NCBI GenBank assembly: GCA_948144175.1
Contig: CANXME010002160.1
Span: 2,737,501-2,801,500, forward strand
Direction: 5' to 3'
Source: Closterium sp. NIES-65
Lineage: Eukaryota > Streptophyta > Zygnematophyceae > Desmidiales > Closteriaceae
Length of the DNA stretch: 64,000 bases
A program made the translations under genes and the position numbers. How positions within the stretch are numbered: the stretch's first letter is position 1; each line of letters begins with the position of its first letter. Shown one piece after another: positions 40,927-51,244 of the stretch. The notes below the pieces were generated by a model, which saw only the letters and a program-made list of their open reading frames with translations, was not told the DNA's origin and did not search any database.

Positions 40927-41047
40927 TGTCAAATTATAATATTGTGTAGGCTATAGTGGGGTAGCACATATGGGGTACACATTTCTAGGGTTGCATATTT
41001 GTATCACTTCCATTCCTTAGTCATTCATTCTCGTTCTACTTTCCTCA
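40927..41047 (+). repeat. A4 3' LTR (121 bp)
   Basis: Identical to the 5' LTR; followed by the TSD GGCGA. Confidence 0.95.
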
Positions 41048-41462
41048 GGCGATGGGAGAGAGAGCGCGAAGGCGACGGGAGAGAGAGCGCAAGGCGACGG
41101 GAGAGAGAGCTTGGAGGCGACGGGAGAGAGAGCGCGGAGGCGACGGGAGAGAGAGCGCGTTAGGCGACGGGAGAGAGAGCGCGAAGGCGACAGGAGAGTG
41201 ATAGGCGATGCGCGAGAGAGGAAGGCGACCGGAAAACGCAACGCGATGATTGCGCGAGGCTTGGAAACACAATGCGCTTATACATGATGTATTACGCAGA
41301 AGCGCGAAGTTCATGATTACGCGCCTAGTCGGAAATTGTCGAGGTCCTAAGCTACTCAATGTTAGGCAGAAAGCTGGAATGATTAGTTCTCACTCTGCTA
41401 TGTGAATAAACTAGTGACTAGAGGAAGTGGGTGATGAACCCAGGACCAGCTTGAAATTGGAG
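41048..41462 (+). repeat. 23-bp minisatellite right of A4, then unassigned DNA
   Basis: GGCGACGGGAGAGAGAGCGC plus GAA units repeat about 6-7 times up to about 41200. This continues the array in which A4 inserted. From 41220 to 41462 nothing is recognised. Confidence 0.75.
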
Positions 41463-41603
41463 TGTCAGAATCCCAACCACTAGACCATTGGGATAAAAGG
41501 GCTTGTTTCAGTAGCGGGTCAGTGCGCCCATAACCCCCCAGGCGAACGCGCCTGTAACCCTCTCCAGGATCAATCGGGCATCCACAGTGCAGATCTACTG
41601 ACA
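41463..41603 (-). repeat. C1 3' LTR (141 bp)
   Basis: Nearly identical to 41697-41837 and to the solo LTR at 52745-52885. Confidence 0.92.
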
Positions 41604-41659
41604 CCCCCCCACAATGGGAGGCCCAGGACTAAGCACAGCAGCAACGGCCTACATGTGCA

Positions 41660-41728
41660 TACACCAGGAATCGAACCCGAGACCGCTCTGATACCATGTC
41701 AGAATCCCAACCACTAGACCATTGGGAT
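41660..41728 (-). other. tRNA-like sequence spanning the C1 5' LTR/PBS junction
   Basis: On the minus strand: A-box-like TGGTCTAGTGG (41711-41721), then a perfect 5-bp arm TCTGA-CATGGTA-TCAGA with a 7-nt loop, then a perfect B box GGTTCGATTCC (41667-41677) in a T-arm-like context. The A-to-B spacing is 33 nt, as in a tRNA gene. The order resembles a proline-type tRNA, but no acceptor stem is visible. Instead ATCCCAA/TTGGGAT pairs around the A box. Confidence 0.65.
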
Positions 41729-41837
41729 AAAAGGGCTTGTTTCAGTAGCGGGTCAGTGCGCCCATAACCCCCCAGACGAACGCGCCTGTAACCCTCTCCA
41801 GGATCAATCTGGCATTCACAGTGCAGATCTACTGACA
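41697..41837 (-). repeat. C1 5' LTR (141 bp)
   Basis: TGTCAG to CTGACA; followed by the TSD TGGAG. Confidence 0.92.
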
Positions 41838-42314
41838 TGGAGTTGGGCATGGCGACGGAAAAGCATCGCCAGGGAACGGTCGTGCGGATGCAGCACGCAC
41901 ATATGCGACAGCTGATATGAACCTCGAAAATCGTTTTGGCGGGAGCCATTTTTTTTTTAGATTGGTGTGAGCCAATCAGATTACTTCAACCTGCCTAACT
42001 GTTTTGTTTGGAACAGTGTTGTATCAGCCGATCTCATCGCAGCGATTTCAAGGTGGGACGGCCTTCACTATTTTATATTTCGGTTCAAGTCTTATAAATG
42101 GAAATCGGGAGGAATCAAAGTCCTGTTGCAAAAAGATGGTCGAAACTACTTGTCCAATCCGATTGGCTCCCGCGAGATTTTCAGATCGCACAGCAGAAAA
42201 TCAGAGCGCCAAAGTTTCGTGCTTCTGAAAATTTCCACGTTTGATCACGCGACACCAACTGGTTGGGTTCCGGTTGGGTCCAACCGGAACTTCAAGTTGG
42301 ACTTGGGTTCATTT
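41838..42314. other. Spacer between C1 and N1, nothing recognised
   Basis: No supported gene; a 125-codon open frame at 41967-42344 has no recognisable features and runs into the N1 LTR. Near 42258-42300 there are TTGGGTCCAACC inverted motifs reminiscent of the dispersed repeat. Confidence 0.45.
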
Positions 42315-42443
42315 TGTCAAAGTTTGAAGAAGAAAGAGGGTTGAACTAGCAGAAATGGGGATACAAATAGCAAACCCTAGAAGGGTTGTACTCGCTATAG
42401 AGCACCCCACTACAGGCTAGAACATAAGAATAATATTCTGACA
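42315..42443 (-). repeat. N1 3' LTR (129 bp)
   Basis: One substitution from the other LTR (G/A at the eighth base). Confidence 0.92.
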
Positions 42444-43398
42444 CACCCCCATAGCCAAAGTGGGGTGTAATCAGCAGAGCAGGCAAAGCAAAACAAGCTC
42501 AGGGTGGATCACAATGTCACCACACATTCTGAGCACAAGTTCAAGAAGAAATAGTTTAGAGTTCACAATTATAAGCAAAGCTAGTGGTAGTCACAACGGG
42601 CAAGTGAGGAGGAAGAGGGAGAGTGAGGGGAGAGGAGACAGGAGGCGACGGCTGAAGCTGCAGACACACGGGCAACAGGAGGCAGACTGGCACAGCGGCT
42701 ACCGGACAGCGCCCGGAGTACAGGAGTAACAGGCCCCGCGGCTCAAATAGCGGCGGACGGGCAACGGACCCACGGGCGGCTGGCACAGCTGGCTACGACT
42801 GGGCTACCGGGACAGCGCCCCGGACTACAGGTGCTGCGGACGACAAACTGGCAACCTCCGCTCAACCTCCCACACACAGTCCCACCCCCCTCATACACAC
42901 CCACTGCTACACCGCTAGCTCCACTCCCACGCACCCCCCTTAAACCCTAAACCCAGCCTCCCACACAACCACCCCCCTCAGCGACAGCTGCAGCAGTGGG
43001 AGACGAAGGAGGAGGAGGAGAAAGGGAGGAAGGCACACCGGCCACCCCCATACCTGCCACCCCACAGCAAGCGGCCCCCTCAGGTCGCCTCGACGGACGA
43101 CGGGAAATGGGGGGGAGGGGAGAAAAGGGGGGGGGGGGCCGGTGCCGCGACGAGGGGCGGGGCCGCGACGGTCGGGGCGGGGCCGCGTCGTAGGGGAGAA
43201 GCCCGCCGCGCGCCCCGGGGCGCACAGCGGGCAATGAACCGCCGCGCGCCTCGGGGCGCACGGCGGGCAGAAAACCGCCGCGCGCCTCGGGGCGCACGGC
43301 GGGATGAAAAAAATGCCGCACGCCACGGGGCGTGCGGCTCAGAGAGTAGTAGCAGTAGTAGCAGCGGAAGCTAAGCGGTGGTAAGCCCACCCACAGGA

Positions 43399-43431
43399 TC
43401 GATCCAGGGGGATCGACCTGCTCTGATAGCA
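43399..43431 (-). promoter_or_regulatory. N1 PBS and hairpin
   Basis: On the minus strand TGCTATCAGAGCAGG follows the LTR, then TCGATCC-CCCT-GGATCGA (43399-43416) forms a perfect 7-bp stem with a 4-nt loop. Confidence 0.72.
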
Positions 43432-43560
43432 TGTCAAAATTTGAAGAAGAAAGAGGGTTGAACTAGCAGAAATGGGGATACAAATAGCAAACCCTAGAAG
43501 GGTTGTACTCGCTATAGAGCACCCCACTACAGGCTAGAACATAAGAATAATATTCTGACA
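43432..43560 (-). repeat. N1 5' LTR (129 bp)
   Basis: TGTCAAAATTTG to ATTCTGACA in plus orientation. Confidence 0.92.
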
Positions 43561-44185
43561 CATTTCACGCTCTGATTGATCGTTCCAACATTAGCCGATA
43601 TCCACAACTATCACGGTAGCTTGCGTAGTTACTTCACACGAATACTCCGGCACCACTCTCACAAGTCCATCTGCCCTCCGCTAACAAGCCTTCGCCACGT
43701 TCTCATTCCACCCTTTTCGTCGCCCTCGCTGTCGCGCTCAGCTGGCCCTTTGCCCTCGCTATCTCCCCCCTCTATTCGTCGCGCTCGCTATCTCCTCTCC
43801 TTCCCCGCCGCCCTTGCTATCTCCCCTCCCTCTCCGCCGCGCTCGCTATCTCCCCTCCCTCTCCGCCGCGCACGCTATCTCCCCTCCCCTTCCCGTCGTG
43901 CTCGCTATCTCCCTTCCCCTTCCCGTCGCGCTCGCTATTTCCCCTTCCCGCCGCGTCACGCTCTCGCTATTTCCCCTCCCCTTTCCGTCGTGCTCGCTAT
44001 TTCCCCTGCCCTTCTCGTCACGCTCGCTATTTTGCCTCCCCTTTGCGTCGTGCTCGCTATTTCCCCTCCCCTTCCCGTCGCACTCGCTATATCCCCTCCC
44101 CTTCCCGTCGCCTTCACTATCTCCCCTCCCCTTTCCGTCGCTCTCGCTATTTCCCCTCCCCATCCCGTCGTGCTCGCTATTTCAC
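43561..44185. repeat. Unassigned DNA then CCCTTCCCGTCGCGCTCGCT minisatellite left of A5
   Basis: 43561-43700 holds nothing recognised. From about 43720, units of 27-30 bp around CCCGTCGCGCTCGCTATTTC repeat up to the A5 boundary and resume at 51245. Confidence 0.75.
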
Positions 44186-44310
44186 TGTGAAGAAATGAGG
44201 AATGAATGAACTAGCACAAGGTTGGGTACAAGTAGGAAACCCTAGGAAACTGTACCCCATAGTGTCTACCCCACTATAGCCTAGACAAGCTATATTATAT
44301 AAGTTTGACA
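44186..44310 (-). repeat. A5 3' LTR (125 bp)
   Basis: It differs from the 5' LTR at two sites near the TATATT patch. Confidence 0.9.
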
Positions 44311-44507
44311 CACCCCCATAGGCAAAATGGGGGAGAACAAGAGGTCACAAGACCAGTCAAGCAAAGCAAAGCAAGCTCAGGGTGGATCACAACGTCACCA
44401 CACAATCCGAGCACAAGAGCAAGGCCAAAAGGCCAGTTCACATGCAGGATCATATATAAAGGTAAACAAGCAAGTGCAGGTATAGAAAGATCACAGTACA
44501 AGCAAGG

Positions 44508-47500
44508 TCAAGAAGTGAGCAAGTGAGGCCAAGTAGGCACAAGACCTAGCATCGTACAGAAGCGCTGATGATCACCAGGCGGAAGTGCCTTGGTAAAGAT
44601 ATAAGCAGTGTTGGCCTCAAAGGCCACGTAAGCAAGACGCAGCTGACCACGCTGCTGCAGCTCACGAGCAAGGAAGTAGCGGAGAGCAATGTGCTTCGTT
44701 CTGTGCTCCAGTCTGTGCTCCCGACACAAGGCCAGCATGGCCTTGTTGTCTACGTACAGAACTGGAGGAGAACGAGGCTGCTCTCCTAGGTCAGTCAGCA
44801 GGTAGGTGAGCCAGTGTAGCTCTTGTGCAGCCATGGCCCTCGCGTAGATCTCAGCCTCACAGCTGGAGCCGAGAACAGAAGACGAGCGCGTAGACCGCCA
44901 CGAAACAGAGCCGGAGCCAAGGCTGAAGGTGTAACCCTGCGACGACCGTTGCGTAGCCTGGTCGTCAGCCCAAGAAGCGTGTGCGTGACCTGTGAGGACC
45001 ACTCGACGTCGCCCTCCAAGCACTAGCCCCATGCCCGACGTACTGCACAAGTAGCGCATCACCCTCTTCGCTGCAGCCATGTGCTCTGGTCGGTGTCTCC
45101 CAGGAGCAACATAGCGGGCCAAGATGCTAAGAGGGTATGCAAGGTCAGGTCGTGTGCAGGTCATCAGGTACATGAGGTAGCCAACAAGCTCTGGGTACGG
45201 GCCACTCGACTCTACGGACTCATCCGAAGGCAGAGCTGAGAGCGAGTGGCAAGTAGACAGAGGAGTGGCCTGAGGCGAGGAGTACGTGAAGTCGAAGCGC
45301 TGAAGGACCTGCTGCACCATGTGTGACTGAGTCAGGGTAATGGTGCGCTGTGCTCTGTCCTAGGTGATCTGCAAGCCAAGGTAGCTGCGCAGTTCACCCA
45401 GGTCTGTGCACGTGTGTCTCTTCTGCAGCTCGGACTTCACGTGGGCGAGTCCAGCAGTGTCAGCAGTGGCAAAGACCAAGTCGTCGACGTACACGAGGAT
45501 GTAGAACGGTGACAAAGAGGTGTCGGTGCGCAGAAACACCGACGGGTCAGCTGTAGAGGGAGCAAACCCAAGAGCCGCAAGTGTAGTCCTCAGTGTGTCG
45601 TGCCACTCACGGGGCGCCTGGCGGAGACCGTAGACTGGCCGCCGGAGGTTCCACTGGGTACCAGGAGGAAACGACCCAGTGAAGCCAGGTGGGCGGCGCA
45701 GCCAGATCTCCTCGTGCAGGCTGCCCTGCAGGAAAGCTGTGCTGAAGTCAAGAGAGTGAAGCTCGTAGTCGCGCTGAGCGGCTATGTGCAGCAGCACCCA
45801 AAGAGTGGTCATCTTCGGGGTGGGAGAGAAGGTCTGAAAGTAGTCAACTCCCTACCGCTGACTGAAGCCTCGAGCCACGTAACGCGCCTTGAAGATAGGC
45901 GGAGAACCCGGCGGCCGCTTCACCCTGAAAATCCACATGCCATTGATGAAGTTCGCCCCAGGTGGGGGAACCTCGTCGACGTAGGTGCCTGTGGACTTCC
46001 AGGAAGCCATCTCTGCGTCCATGGCTGACTGCCACTGAGAGGAGTAGGGACCCTCGATCGCCTCAGCGTACGATCGAGGAGTCGGGATGTCTGGTGCATC
46101 CAAGTCTCCCTCAGGGGCAATCAGCGTGGACACGAGATGAGGCAAAGCAACAGCAAAGCACTGGAACTCCTCCTGCCTGTCCTCAAGGACGTCCGTGCTA
46201 AGAGCACACTCACCCCCGACGGACGGAGGACAGACAGACTCAGACTCAGCAACAAGACTAGCAGCGTAGTGTAGACGACATTGAGCAGCAAAGTCGACAA
46301 GCTCAGCAACTAGGGCCGACGAAGCAGTGGACTCAAAGGATGGGTCTGTGACAACAGTAGCCAGGAGACGCGTGACAGTAGGACTGGCAGTACGAAGAGA
46401 GTCAGACTCTGGGTCAGCAAGGACAGGAAGAGAGGACTTTGGAGGAGACGGCAACGGGACACGCAGAGGAGCAGTGGAAGGACGCAGTGCCATCTGGTGT
46501 GTGCCTGGGACCGCAGGAGGACGCGGACGTGGAGCACGAGGACTAGTGCGAGCAGCACGAACAAGCGACGCAGGACGAGACGCAGGCTCACGACGCTCAG
46601 CAAGACCTCAAGTAGGACCAGTGTAGGGAGAAGGAGTAGGTAGGGGGGAGGCGGGCTGTAACTGGGACTGCGACTGGACAGGCAATGGACACTCTAAGGG
46701 AGGAGCAGGACAAGTAGAGGGCGGGAGACCAAGAACCTGCTCAAGGAGCGGAACGAAGTACGGCTGCGGCTGCGCAGCGCCTCCAGAACCAGCAGGGACA
46801 GCACCAGTACCCCCAGCGGCAGCACCAGTACCAGTAGCACCTCCAGCTCCAACAGCGCCAGCTCCAGCACCCTCAGATGCACTAGCGCCAGCAGAACCAC
46901 CAGCGCCAACACCCCCAGCAGCTCCACCTCCAGCAGCTCCAGCTCCAGCAGCACCAACACGAGCAGGACCGGCAGCTCCAGCACCGCCAATAGCTCCAGC
47001 AATACCACCAGCAGGACTAACTCTAGCAGCCCCACCAGCACCCCCAGTCCCAGCACCTCCAGCACCAGTAGCTCCAGCAGCTCCAGCAGCACCAACTCGA
47101 GTAGGACAGGCAGCTCTTGTACCGCGAGCAGCTCCAGCAGGACCTCCAGCAGCACCCCCAGCCCCAGCAGCTCCAGTACCGCCAGTACGAGCACCTCCGG
47201 GACCAGCGGCAACAGTAGTACCTCCAGCTCAAGCAGCACTGCTCCAGCGTTGGGCAAACCACTCGCGCAGCTCCTGCGGAGGGAGTGGCTCCCGCCTCGA
47301 TGAAGCACCGCGAGAGGCCACACGAGCAGACCTAGCACCCCCACGCTCTGCACCCCCAGGCTAAGTACCCCCAGGCTCAGCACACCCAGACTCAGCACCC
47401 CCAGACTCAGCACCCCCAGGCTCATCACCCCCAGGCTCAGCACCCCCAGGCTCCGCACCCCTGGACTCAGCACCCCCAGACCCGGCACCCGCAGGCTCAG

Positions 47501-49549
47501 CACCTCTAGCAGCACCAGAGTCAACAGCTACCTCGACAGGCTCAATTGCGTCTACCTGAGACACACCTGACGGGGCAGGACCCTGAGGGGGGAGGGGGTC
47601 TACCGGGGGAGGACCTGGCGCAAGGAAGAGCGGCAGCGGGGGGAGGGGAGCAGTGCGGTAGGGGAAGATACGGTAGTAAGGCACCGACTCGTCAAAGGTG
47701 ACGTCCTGGGAGGACAGAACACGGCGCGAGGTGGGGTGGTAAAACTGCCACCTAGGCGCGTCAGGGGGGAAGCCAAGGAAGACGCAGGGAACAGCACGGG
47801 GGGACAGCTTGTCCGTAGACAAGTCGCGGACAAACGCCCGAGATCCCCAGACCCGAAACGCAGACGCATCGCCAACCTTCCCTGTCCACCGCAAGGTGGG
47901 GGAGGTCTCTGGCAAGGAGACCCTGGGCTGAAGGTTGAGCTGATGCGCTGCGTACTGAACCGCAAACGGCCACAGAAAATGGGGGGCAGCCGCATGGATC
48001 ATGGACGTACGAGCGACGTCCATGACCATGCCAATGCGGCACTCAGCAATCCCATTTTGCTGTGGAGAGGCCGGAAGCATGAAGGTCTGGCGGATGCCCT
48101 GTGCTCGACAGAAGGCTCCCAGACGGGCAGAGGAAAACTCCCCGCCTCTGTCAGAGTGCAGACGCGGAACAGGAAAGTCTGAGCCGAAACTCTCTCTGAG
48201 CTGGAGACGAGCTGCGCGGATCCAGTCGATCAACACCTCAGTGACGTCACCCTTGCTGCGCAAGGGAAGACTGTGGTGTAACGCAAGTAGTCGTCAACCA
48301 CCAACAGGAAGTAACGCTCGTGCCCCTGGCCACGGACGCGGGCGCGGCCCCACACGTCCATGTGGAGAGTCTGCAGAAGAGCCTCTGTCGGAGGAAACTC
48401 GGAGGAGTGAGGGGCGGCGCGCTGTCGCCCCTCGACGCAGGGGACGCAGGTAGGGGCACGCCCCGGAGGTAGGGGAGGGAGAGACCGGGGGAGACCAGAG
48501 ACAAGGACACGGGAGGCCATGCCTCGGAGACGAGGCAGGGAGGGGTGACCAAGGCGGTGGTGCCAAAGGAGAGTCTGGTGGGACAGAGGACGACACGAGC
48601 AGGGAGCAGACTCAGGACCAGACCTGGACGCTGCAGCAAACACCTGACTCGACGTAGCTACCTGACCAAACTCAGCAGCCGGAGGAGACTCAGTAGTAAG
48701 TGTGTATAGGCTCGACCCCGGCTGACGGGTGAACGTGGCCAAGTGTCGGCCTGTCCGAGCACACGTGCAGTGGGTCACCCGGTGACTCGCAGGAGTGAAC
48801 TGTTCAACCCCCCTATCCGGTAGGTCAGCTCCACTCACCAAGTTCGTAGAGAACGAGGGGAGGTAGAGATCGGACAGGGTGTCAGAGGGGGCTGCCGGGC
48901 ACGGTAAGACAGTGGAGAAGCTAGCAAGGACAGGACCCCCAGAGGGGTCCGCCAGGGAGACTGCAACCGGCCGACTAAGCGGCGTAAGTGTGGTGCGGTC
49001 TCGAAAGATGGAATGGGAAGCACCCGAGTCAAGGGTGAAGGTGTGTAAGGCCTGAGCCGACGTGGTACCTGAGAGAGCAGACTCAGCAGCACCTGGAGCA
49101 GCAGACGCACTAGCACCTAGAGCAGCAGCCTCACCAGCACCTAGAGCAGCAGCCTCAATGCCCGGGTCAGGCGGACCACACAGGTAACAATCACCCTCAT
49201 CACTAGTAGGCAATGCATACATGGCAGTGAGGATAGCATCATAGTCAAGAGTATAGATATCGACCCGCAGCCGAAGCAGCTCCACCGTGTCGGGGAGCTC
49301 AGCCGCGTCGCCAAACTCCGTACGCCAGGCGTCGCTCAGACGGGCGAAGCAGTGGGACGCTGCGTGACCGAACGTCCCGCAAGGCTGACCAGTCCGAGCA
49401 CCAGTGCGAATGACGTACGGACAGCGAGCAGTACCCCGTGACCCGTCACGCTGCGCGTACCACTCACGAAGCTGCTGGGGCGAGAGGACCATTCGCGGAC
49501 GACGCTGAGACTGCACGTGGCCACTACAAGTAGCTGCCAAACCACTCAC
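44508..49549 (-). pseudogene. pol: A5 Pol polyprotein with one frameshift and four stops
   Basis: Minus-strand order: LREWYAQR module, zinc module C-X13-C-X4-H-X4-C, protease LDSGAS (about 49000-49020), integrase HRLGHPS and DDE blocks, linker, RT (YILVYVDDLVFATADT, about 45470-45510), RNase H and LLTS-stop at 44508. Near 48262 a run of four C in the sisters is three here, shifting the frame inside the integrase core. In-frame stops: 47361-47363 (GAG to TAG), 46608-46610 (GGA to TGA), 45852-45854 (CAG to TAG) and 45360-45362 (CGG to TAG). The family Gag domain is not found upstream. Confidence 0.87.
47352..47515 (-). repeat. (GGAEP)n minisatellite in A5
   Basis: About 10 units, interrupted by the TAG at 47361. 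Confidence 0.85.
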
Positions 49550-49850
49550 TCCAGGGCGACTTCCACTACGGCCACCCCGTCAACCCCAACTAGCGTACCA
49601 CTCACGAAGCTGTTGGGGGGTGAGGGACTCACGCGGGCGACGCTGCAGCTGCACCTGGGCACTACAAGCAGCTGAGGAACGACTCACTCCAGGACGACTC
49701 CCACTACGGCCACCCCAACAACCCCAACTAGCGTACCACTCACGAAGATGTTGGGGGTGAGGGACTCACGCGGGCGACGCTGGAGCTGCATCTGGCCACG
49801 CCAGGAGCAGCAGTAGCAGTAGAAAGAGCAGCAGCAGTAAGAGCAGCAGT
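49452..49850 (-). repeat. 138-bp tandem repeat encoding QQLREWYA modules in A5
   Basis: The block containing TAGCGTACCACTCACGAAG recurs with a 138-bp (46-codon) offset at 49591 and 49729, with an earlier copy from about 49452. A3 has two copies of the corresponding module. Confidence 0.8.
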
Positions 49851-49939
49851 AACAACAGTACGGGCAGGGCAGTGCTCACCAGTGGCGAGAAGGGCAGGCG
49901 TACGACGGCGGCAACGGCGATGCCGTTACCACTGTAGAG

Positions 49940-51090
49940 CGAGAGCTCCGCGGCAGCTGCAGTGGCGGCTGCTCCAGGGGCGGCTGCTGCAGTGGCGGCT
50001 GCTCCAGAGGCGGCTGCTGCAGTGGCGGCTGCTCCAGGGGCGACGGTTGCAGTGGCGGCTGCTCCAGGGGCGGCTGCTGCAGTGGCGGCTGCTCCAGGGG
50101 CGGCTGCTGCGGTGGCTGCTCCAGGGGCGGCTGCTGCAGTGGCGGCTGCTCTAGGGGCGGCTGCTGTAGTGGCGGCTGCTCCAAGGGTGGCTGCTGCTGC
50201 TGGGCGGCTCGGCGGCTCGGCCGCCCGCTAGGGGCGGCGACGGGGCCGCTAGGGGCGGCGACGGGGCCGCGTAGGGGCGGCTACGAGGCCGCGTAGGGGT
50301 GGCGACGGGGCCGCGTAGGGAGGGGAGCGGCGACGGGGCCGCTAGGAGCGGCGACGGGGCCGCGTAGGGGCGGCGACGGGGCCGCGTAGGGGCGGCGACG
50401 GGGCGGCGTAGGGGCGGCGATGGGGCCGCGTAGGGAGGTCAGCGGCGACGGGGCCGCTAGGGGCGGCGACGGGGCCGCTAGGGGCGGCGACGGGGCCGCT
50501 AGGGGCGGCGACGGGGCCGCGTAGGCGCGGCGACGGGGCCGCGTAGGGGCGGCGACGGGGTTGCGTAGGGAGGTCAGCGGTGACGGGGCCGCTAGGGGCA
50601 GCGACGGGGCCGCTAGGGGCGGCGACGGGGCCGCGTAGGGGCGGCTACGGGGCCGCGTAGGGAGGGAAGCGGCTACGGGGCCGCTAGGGGCGGCGACGGG
50701 GCCGCGTAGGGGCGGCGACGGGGCCGCTAGGGGCGGCTACGGGGCCGCGTAGGGAGGGAAGCGGCTACGGGGCCGCTAGGGGCGGCGACGAGGCCGCGTA
50801 GGGGCGGCGACGGGGCCGCGTAGGGGCGGCGACGAGGCCGCTATTGGCGGCTACGGGGCCGCGTAGGGGCGGCAACGGGGCCGCGTAGGGAGAGAGGCGG
50901 CAACGGGGCCGCTAGGGGCGGCGACAGGGCCGCTAGGGGCGGCGACGGGGCCGCTGAGGGTGGCGCGAGGGGCCGTGAGAGGGGCCTCTAAGAGAGGTCG
51001 ACAGAAGGGCAGCCCAGAAGGCGCGCCTCGGGCAGGAGCGACTGTCGCTCCGGTCGGAAAAAAAAGTTTCAGTGGTGGGCCCAAGGAAGC
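49940..51090 (-). repeat. A5 GC-rich leader repeats
   Basis: GGCGGCTGCTCCAGGGGCGG units (27 bp, about 49960-50190) are followed by GGGGCGGCGACGGGGCCGC units (about 50220-50980). There is no gene; open frames are compositional. Confidence 0.8.
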
Positions 51091-51119
51091 GTTCCCACTA
51101 GGGAACCTGCTCTATATCA
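51091..51119 (-). promoter_or_regulatory. A5 PBS and hairpin
   Basis: Minus strand: TGATATAGAGCAGG (51106-51119) then GTTCCC-TAGT-GGGAAC (51091-51106), a perfect 6-bp stem with a 4-nt loop. Confidence 0.75.
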
Positions 51120-51244
51120 TGTGAAGAAATGAGGAATGAATGAACTAGCACAAGGTTGGGTACAAGTAGGAAACCCTAGGAAACTGTACCCCATAGTGTC
51201 TACCCCACTATAGCCTAGACAAGCTATATAATATGAGTTTGACA
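51120..51244 (-). repeat. A5 5' LTR (125 bp)
   Basis: TGTGAAGAAATG to GAGTTTGACA in plus orientation. Confidence 0.9.

Larger units (their letters stand above)
33500..41047 (+). mobile_element. Copia family-A copy A4, full length, identical LTRs
   Basis: Two 121-bp LTRs are identical base for base and are flanked by a perfect TSD GGCGA (33495-33499 and 41048-41052). Internal order: PBS, hairpin, GC-rich leader, gag, zinc module, protease, integrase, GGAEP linker, RT, RNase H, 3' UTR, polypurine tract. LTR identity indicates a recent insertion, yet the coding region carries several frame disruptions. Confidence 0.95.
41463..41837 (-). mobile_element. Miniature LTR retrotransposon C1 (375 bp, SMART/TRIM-like)
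   Basis: Two 141-bp direct repeats (41463-41603, 41697-41837; 3 differences) with TGTCAG...CTGACA ends enclose only 93 bp. The whole is flanked by a perfect TSD TGGAG (41458-41462 and 41838-41842). On the minus strand the 5' LTR is followed at once by TGGTATCAGAGC, the exact plant initiator-tRNA PBS (41685-41696). The interior ends in a G run next to the 3' LTR (41604-41610, read as C7 on the plus strand). No coding capacity, so it must move in trans. Confidence 0.92.
42315..43560 (-). mobile_element. Non-autonomous LTR element N1 (1246 bp), derivative of family A
   Basis: Two 129-bp LTRs (42315-42443, 43432-43560) differ at one base and are flanked by a perfect TSD CATTT (42310-42314 and 43561-43565). 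On the minus strand a PBS (TGCTATCAGAGC) and hairpin follow the 5' LTR. The leader shares GCTTCCGCTGCTACT with A3, and the 3' end shares the family-A 3' UTR and polypurine tract (42444-42545). The interior has no recognisable gene. N2 is a second copy. Confidence 0.9.
44186..51244 (-). mobile_element. Copia family-A copy A5, complete LTR to LTR, Gag N-terminus absent
   Basis: Two 125-bp LTRs (44186-44310, 51120-51244) differ at 2 positions. Flanks TTCAC (44181-44185) and TTCGC (51245-51249) are a target-site duplication with one substitution, within the minisatellite. The minus-strand order is as in A3: hairpin leader, repeats, tandem LREWY modules, zinc module, protease, integrase, linker, RT, RNase H. 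Confidence 0.92.

Noticed and set aside
41660-41728. A genuine tRNA gene
   Set aside because: A and B boxes and the anticodon-like arm are present, but no acceptor stem pairs and the sequence straddles a defined LTR/PBS boundary with TSDs outside.
41967-42344. 125-codon ORF as a host gene
   Set aside because: No recognisable motif; it overlaps the N1 LTR at its end and sits in AT-rich spacer DNA.
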